Below are positions 59,729 through 64,000 of a DNA stretch of 64,000 nt, one piece after another (within the stretch, counting starts at the first letter, position 1; every line of letters starts with the position of its first letter). Source of the stretch: Nocardia elegans NBRC 108235 (GTDB lineage: Bacteria; Actinomycetota; Actinomycetes; Mycobacteriales; Mycobacteriaceae); NCBI RefSeq assembly GCF_001612845.1, contig NZ_BDBF01000031.1, forward strand, positions 1 through 64,000. Reading direction: 5' to 3'. The notes under the pieces were generated by a model. The model was not told the DNA's origin. It made no database searches and worked only from the letters and a program-made list of their open reading frames with translations. The position numbers were made by a program, and so were the translations under genes.

Positions 59729-61099
59729 ATGACCGACGATTCTCGGACCGCGGCCCTGCGCGAACAGGTGCGGGCGCTGATGCCGCGGGCGAAAGCCGAT
59801 CTGGCCCAGTTGGTTTCGTATCGGTCCGTGGCCGACGCGCGGCAGTTTCCGCCCGAAGAATGTCATCGGGCGGCGCGATGGGTCGCCGACGCCTTCGCCG
59901 ACCTCGGTCTCACCGACGTCGGCCTGCACGAGACGCCCGACGGCAGCGAGGCGGTCGTGGCCCGGTACCCGGCTCCGGCGGGAGCCCCCACGGTGCTGCT
60001 GTACAGCCATTACGACGTGCAGCCGCCGGTGGACGAGGCGGCCTGGGAGACTCCGGTGTGGGAGCTCACCGAACGCGACGGCCGGTGGTACGGGCGCGGC
60101 GCGGCCGACTGCAAGGGCAATATCGTCGTCCATCTGACCGCTCTGCGGGCACTGCGGAAAAGTCTGGGAGACAAGGGTTATCCGGTCGGCATCACGCTGG
60201 TCTGCGAGGGCTCGGAGGAACAGGGCACCGGCGGTCTGGAGGAGTTCGTTCCGCAGCACGCGGACCTGCTGCGCGCCGACGCGCTGCTGATCGGTGACTG
60301 CGGCAACTTCGCGGCGGGCCTGCCGACCTTCACCCAGACCCTGCGCGGAAACGTGAATGTGCTCGTCACGGTCGAAACCCTTTCCGGCCCACTGCATTCC
60401 GGTATGTTCGGCGGGGCGGCCCCGGATGCCGTCGCCGCGCTGATCCGGCTGCTCGCGACGCTGCGGGACGAACACGGGAACACGACGGTCGCCGGGTTGC
60501 CGGCCGATCAGGTCTGGGACGGCGCGCAATATCCGGTCGAGCAGTTCCGGGTCGATGCCGGCATCCTCGACGGCGTGCAGGTGCTGGGCAGCGGCACCAT
60601 CTCGGACATGCTCTGGGCTCGGCCGGCGTTGACCGTGCTGGGCATCGATGTCCCGCCGGTGGTGGGGTCGGCGGCGGCCGTCCAGCCCAGCGCGCGGGCC
60701 CGGTTGAATCTGCGGATCCCGCCCGGGGTCGATCCGGCTCCGGCCCTGAAAGCCCTTACCGCACATATCGAATCGCATACGCCATGGGGTGCGCGCGTCC
60801 GGGTCGAGACGGAGGGCACCGGGACGCCGTTCCGATCCGGTACCGGCGGCCCGGCGCGGCTGGCGATGGAGGACGCCTTCGCCGCCGCGTACGGACGCAC
60901 CGCCACCATGCAGGGGCAGGGCGGCTCGATTCCGCTGTGCAACGTCTTCGCCGAAACCTATCCCGACGCCGAGATCATGCTGCTCGGCGTCGAGGAGCCG
61001 AAATGCCTGATCCACGCCCCGAACGAAAGTGTCGACCCCAGCGAGATCGAGCACGTGGCGCTGGCGGAGGCGTTGTTCCTGTCCTCGTATTCGCGGTGA
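59729..61099 (+). CDS. M20-family dipeptidase
   Basis: 456 residues. Metal-binding and catalytic motifs of M20 peptidases: LLYSHYDVQPP with His and Asp, GRGAADCKGNIVVHLTALRA with bridging Asp, LVCEGSEEQGTGGLEEF with the catalytic Glu pair, ending with HAPNESVDPSEIEHV and its His. The lid domain has SGPLHSGMFGGAAPDAVAAL. Likely a cytosolic dipeptidase or deacylase; the substrate cannot be assigned. It starts 162 bases from the divergent gadB. Confidence 0.9.
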   Translation: MTDDSRTAALREQVRALMPRAKADLAQLVSYRSVADARQFPPEECHRAARWVADAFADLGLTDVGLHETPDGSEAVVARYPAPAGAPTVLLYSHYDVQPPVDEAAWETPVWELTERDGRWYGRGAADCKGNIVVHLTALRALRKSLGDKGYPVGITLVCEGSEEQGTGGLEEFVPQHADLLRADALLIGDCGNFAAGLPTFTQTLRGNVNVLVTVETLSGPLHSGMFGGAAPDAVAALIRLLATLRDEHGNTTVAGLPADQVWDGAQYPVEQFRVDAGILDGVQVLGSGTISDMLWARPALTVLGIDVPPVVGSAAAVQPSARARLNLRIPPGVDPAPALKALTAHIESHTPWGARVRVETEGTGTPFRSGTGGPARLAMEDAFAAAYGRTATMQGQGGSIPLCNVFAETYPDAEIMLLGVEEPKCLIHAPNESVDPSEIEHVALAEALFLSSYSR

Positions 61100-61144
61100 G
61101 GAGCGCGCTCCTCGTAAGGGGCGTGGCTTCGCGGTGCGCGCCCG

Positions 61145-61789
61145 CTAGAAGGTCTTGTTGTCCTCCGGCTCGATGAGCGCGAATTCGGTATCGGCCGGGC
61201 GCATTTCGGACAGGCGGCCGAAGTAGATGCCCTGCGCCTCCGGCGCGATGATGCCGTAGTGGATCGGGACGGCGGTGCGCGGCGCCACGGCGCGCAGATA
61301 GTCCACCGCTTCGCTGATCTTCATCCACGGCGCGACCGCGGGCACCGCCAGCACCCCGACCGATACCGGCGGCACCCACAGCGAATCGCCCGGGTGGACG
61401 AACTGCGCCGGATCGTCGGCGCTGCCGAGCTGGAAGACGGTGTTGTCGACGACCGGCAGCTCCGGATGGATCACCGCGTGCTTGCCGCCGCCACCGGTGA
61501 TCTGCAGATCGCCGATGGTGACGATATTGCCCGCGTGCACGGCCTGCCACGGTTCACCGCGCTGCTGTGCGGTCTGCGGATCGCTGAGCAGGCGGGCGCT
61601 CGGATTCGCGTCGACCAGGGCCTCGATCCGGTTCGGATCGATGTGGTCGGGGTGCTGATGGGTGATCGCGATCGCGTCGAGCCCCGTGATGCCTTCGAAT
61701 CCGTGCGAGAAAGTGCCCGGATCGAACAGGATCTTCGCGCCGTTCAATTCGACGAGGACGCAGGAATGACCGAAGTGGGCGATGCGCAT
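61145..61789 (-). CDS. Metallo-beta-lactamase-fold hydrolase
   Basis: 214 residues. MBL motifs: MRIAHFGHSCVLVELNGAKI at the start, DPGTFSHGFEGITGLDAIAI, the metal site THQHPDHIDPN, and late His in IHYGIIAPEA. It resembles UPF0173/UlaG-like phosphodiesterases and lactonases. Function unknown. It is convergent with the peptidase gene and divergent from purS; a diverged repeat copy lies in front of it. Confidence 0.85.
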   Translation of the reverse strand: MRIAHFGHSCVLVELNGAKILFDPGTFSHGFEGITGLDAIAITHQHPDHIDPNRIEALVDANPSARLLSDPQTAQQRGEPWQAVHAGNIVTIGDLQITGGGGKHAVIHPELPVVDNTVFQLGSADDPAQFVHPGDSLWVPPVSVGVLAVPAVAPWMKISEAVDYLRAVAPRTAVPIHYGIIAPEAQGIYFGRLSEMRPADTEFALIEPEDNKTF

Positions 61790-61823
61790 GAGTTCACGCT
61801 ATCGCCTCCGGCCGCAGCGGGGA

Positions 61824-61859
61824 CCCGGAGGCGACAGCCTGCGTAACCACGGAGGGGCC
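61824..61859. repeat. Diverged copy of the 770-905 repeat
   Basis: CCCGGAGGCGACAGCCTGCG followed by TAACCACGGAGGGGCC repeats the loop and right-arm start of the units at 776-896, with a few changes (GCGGCAGCG to GCGACAGCC). The 11-bp terminal arms are degenerate. It lies in the divergent gap between the MBL-fold gene and purS. Confidence 0.75.
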
Positions 61860-61982
61860 ACGCGGAGGCCGGCCGACAGGCGCTGTGACGTCTCTCGCAG
61901 GTGCCGCGGCCCGGCGGGGCGCCCGCGAGCAGCCCCGATTAAGCTGTTGTGGTAATCCCCCCACCAGCTTGAGGAGCAACGC

Positions 61983-62219
61983 GTGGCACGAGTTGTGGTC
62001 GAGGTGATGCCGAAGGCCGAGATCCTGGATCCGCAGGGTCAGGCCATCGCCGGCGCGCTCGGACGCCTGGGTTTCCCGGGTGTGTCGGATGTGCGGCAGG
62101 GCAAGCGGTTCGAACTCGACATCGACGACAGCGTCAGCGATGCGGAGCTCGAGAAGATCGCCGAGGCCCTGCTCGCCAACACGGTCATCGAGGACTGGAA
62201 AGTGGTGCGGCTGCCGTGA
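61983..62219 (+). CDS. purS: FGAM synthase small subunit PurS
   Basis: 78 residues: MARVVVEVMPKAEILDPQGQ, GRLGFPGVSDVRQGKRFELD and a final EKIAEALLANTVIEDWKVVR. PurS joins PurQ and PurL into formylglycinamidine ribonucleotide synthase (step 4 of IMP synthesis). It is preceded by GAGGAG. GTGA overlap with purQ. purL is not in the window; it may lie elsewhere. Confidence 0.96.
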   Translation: MARVVVEVMPKAEILDPQGQAIAGALGRLGFPGVSDVRQGKRFELDIDDSVSDAELEKIAEALLANTVIEDWKVVRLP

Positions 62220-62902
62220 CCAGCTCTGCGCGAATCGGTGTCATCACCTTCCCCGGCACGCTCGACGACGTCGACGCGGCGCGCGCGGTCCGGCTGGCCG
62301 GCGCCGAAGCGGTGAGCCTGTGGCACGCCGACGCGGACCTCAAGGGTGTCGACGCGGTTGTGGTGCCGGGTGGATTCTCCTACGGCGACTATCTGCGCGC
62401 CGGTGCCATCGCCCGGTTCGCGCCCGTGATGGGCAAGGTCGTCGAGGCCGCCGGTAAGGGTCTGCCGGTGCTGGGCATCTGCAACGGCTTCCAGGTGCTG
62501 TGCGAGGCCGGACTGCTGCCGGGTGCGCTGACCCGCAACGAGGGCCTGCACTTCGTCTGCCGCGATCAGTGGCTGCGGGTGGAGTCCACCGCGACCGCGT
62601 GGTCCTCGCGCTACGAAGCGGGTGCGCAGATCCTGGTCCCGGTGAAGAACGCCGAGGGCCGCTACCAGGCCTCACAGGCCGTGCTCGATGAACTCGAGGG
62701 TGAGGGCCGGGTGGTCTTCCGCTACGTGGGCGGCAACCCCAACGGTTCGCAGCGCGATATCGCCGGCATCGCCTCCCCGAACGGCCGCGTCGTCGGTCTC
62801 ATGCCGCACCCCGAACACGCCACCGAACCGCTGACCGGGCCGAGTGACGACGGGCTGGGGATCTTCCTGTCGGTCCTCGACAGCCTCGTCACCACCGCCT
62901 GA
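62216..62902 (+). CDS. purQ: FGAM synthase glutaminase subunit PurQ
   Basis: 228 residues from GTG 62216. Class I glutamine amidotransferase: IGVITFPGTLDDVDAARAVR, VVPGGFSYGDYLRAGAIARF, nucleophile Cys89 in LGICNGFQVL and the His/Glu in LMPHPEHATE. Supplies ammonia to PurL. Stop at 62902; the gene behind it is convergent. Confidence 0.97.
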   Translation: MTSSARIGVITFPGTLDDVDAARAVRLAGAEAVSLWHADADLKGVDAVVVPGGFSYGDYLRAGAIARFAPVMGKVVEAAGKGLPVLGICNGFQVLCEAGLLPGALTRNEGLHFVCRDQWLRVESTATAWSSRYEAGAQILVPVKNAEGRYQASQAVLDELEGEGRVVFRYVGGNPNGSQRDIAGIASPNGRVVGLMPHPEHATEPLTGPSDDGLGIFLSVLDSLVTTA

Positions 62903-62935
62903 TCGCCCCTCACCACCGCCTGATCGGCCTGTCGC

Positions 62936-64000
62936 TCAGGGGATCACGACCGCGGCGGTGATCGGCGCCGGGTCGTCGGCCCAGCGTCGGCCGGTGTCAC
63001 GCGGTGTGATGCCGTGGTCGGTCCAGGCGGACAGCAACCGCGCGACCTTGGCGTGCATGGTGGTGCGCAGGCGATCGAAGGAGTTGTCCGGCACGTCGTC
63101 GACCTCCCCGAGCAGCAGCCACCACGCCCAGGCGACCGCACCGGCGTTGGCGACGAAGTCCGGCAGCACCGGAACACCGCGGGCGGCGAGCATGGCCTCC
63201 GCCTCCGGTGTGGTGGCGGCGTTGGCCGCCTCGACGACGACGCGGGCGCGCACGTCGAAGGAATTGTCCGGCGTGATCGCGTACGAAATGGCCGCCGGCA
63301 CCAGGATGTCGACATCGGCGGACAGCACCGCGGTGCGCGGCAGTTGCTCGACATCCGCCGGCAACCGGGAGCGGTCGATCTCGCCGTAGTCGTCGCGCAA
63401 TTCCAGCAAAGCCGGGATATCGAGTCCGCCCGCCCGGTACAGGGCACCGGCGGCATCGGCCACCGTGGTCACGCGCATGCCCGCCTCGTGTAGGTAGTAG
63501 GCCGCCGCGCCGCCCATGGTGCCGACTCCCTGAATCGCGACCGTCGTCTCGGCCGGCATCCGGCCCCACGAGACGGCCGTGGCGAGGCACGCGTGCGCGA
63601 CGCCGTAGCCGCCGATCACATCGCCCAGCAGGAAACCGCCCTCGACCGCCGCGTTCAGTCCGTTGCGGACCCGTTCCAGGGTGGCGGCCGGATCCGCGGC
63701 GCGGCGGATCGCGGCGTGATAACTCTGCCCCAGACCCAGCTTCTCGAAGACCTCGTCGATCAGATGTTGCGGGACGCCCAGGTCCTCCGCGGTCACCCAG
63801 TGCGCGTCGATCCACGGGCGCATGGCCTCGCAGAATCGCTCCAGCACCTCGATGGCACGCGGATCCTTCGGATCGAAGTCGATGCCGCCCTTCGCGCCGC
63901 CGATCGGCAGGTCGAAGGTCGCGGTCTTGGCGGCCATTCCGCGCGCCAGATCCTCCACCTCGCTCAGCGTGCAGCCGGCCCGCATGCGGGTGCCGCCGGT
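62936..64000 (-). CDS. Glu/Leu/Phe/Val dehydrogenase, N-terminus cut by window edge
   Basis: At least 354 residues; the frame is open past the right edge (TGGTRMRAGCTLSEVEDLAR at the visible start). The GLFV-dehydrogenase core has the catalytic-Lys segment DLPIGGAKGGIDFDPKDP and WVTAEDLGVPQHLIDEVFEK. A Rossmann domain follows (TTVAIQGVGTMGGAAAYYLH) and VVVEAANAATTPEAEAMLAA. Oxidative deamination of an amino acid with NAD(P). Leu/Val-type enzymes share the short length; which one is not decidable from the part seen. Confidence 0.9.
   Translation of the reverse strand, partial: TGGTRMRAGCTLSEVEDLARGMAAKTATFDLPIGGAKGGIDFDPKDPRAIEVLERFCEAMRPWIDAHWVTAEDLGVPQHLIDEVFEKLGLGQSYHAAIRRAADPAATLERVRNGLNAAVEGGFLLGDVIGGYGVAHACLATAVSWGRMPAETTVAIQGVGTMGGAAAYYLHEAGMRVTTVADAAGALYRAGGLDIPALLELRDDYGEIDRSRLPADVEQLPRTAVLSADVDILVPAAISYAITPDNSFDVRARVVVEAANAATTPEAEAMLAARGVPVLPDFVANAGAVAWAWWLLLGEVDDVPDNSFDRLRTTMHAKVARLLSAWTDHGITPRDTGRRWADDPAPITAAVVIP

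Noticed and set aside
1..64000. CRISPR arrays, insertion sequences, integrases or rRNA genes
   Set aside because: No spaced repeat array, transposase-like ORF or rRNA sequence was seen. The only mobile-like element is the small palindromic repeat family.

Overview
High-GC actinobacterial DNA, most likely from Nocardia or a close mycolic-acid-producing relative. The evidence is a complete mce4-type steroid import operon, a cholesterol side-chain degradation cluster with KstR-like operators, an antigen-85-like mycolyltransferase, a PhoP/PhoR pair and an EspR-like regulator. Comparisons with Mycobacterium tuberculosis are from memory of family sequences; no search was run.

Region 1 (1-5.6 kb) holds a tandemly duplicated three-gene module: a Pro/Ala-rich exported protein with a hydrophobic C-terminus, an ImmA/IrrE-type zinc peptidase (HELGH) and a multi-pass membrane protein with a conserved soluble tail. 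A convergent EspR-like XRE regulator flanks it. The first copy of the module carries a palindromic repeat pair that the second copy lacks. This is the best candidate here for an undescribed signalling system.

Region 2 (5.9-16.9 kb) is steroid catabolism: fadA5 divergent from cyp125, then a SnoaL-like gene, ltp3, ltp4 and a double-DUF35 protein, divergent from an F420-type oxidoreductase followed by two acyl-CoA ligases (the second is fadD19). Five KstR-type palindromes (TNNAACNNGTTNNA) sit at the promoters. Region 3 (17-24 kb) is an interruption: a SigG-like sigma factor, an MFS exporter with twin CsoR-like palindromes, a LysR regulator with two alpha/beta hydrolases, a VOC protein and a P-loop kinase.

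Region 4 (24-40.4 kb) resumes steroid metabolism: the fadE26-fadE27 operon divergent from fdxD-hsd4A, then yrbE4A, yrbE4B, mce4A-F and two Mce-associated proteins joined by 4-bp stop/start overlaps, with otsA convergent behind. Four more KstR-like boxes lie here. Import (Mce4), nucleus and side-chain oxidation (Hsd4A, CYP125, FadD19, FadE26/27, Ltp3/4, FadA5) therefore form one physically and probably transcriptionally linked pathway.

Region 5 (40.6-64 kb) is mostly housekeeping: an alpha/beta hydrolase, an orphan MbtH protein, tRNA-Thr(TGT), a frameshifted gene, a small secreted protein, phoP-phoR, two HIT proteins, purD, an M23 peptidase, an AspB-like aminotransferase, a TetR regulator, purB, a mycolyltransferase-like esterase, DUF397 and small hypothetical genes, oligopeptidase B, a deacetylase-like protein, gadB, an M20 peptidase, an MBL-fold hydrolase, purS-purQ and a truncated amino-acid dehydrogenase. 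Purine genes are scattered through it, and purC is not between purB and the oligopeptidase.
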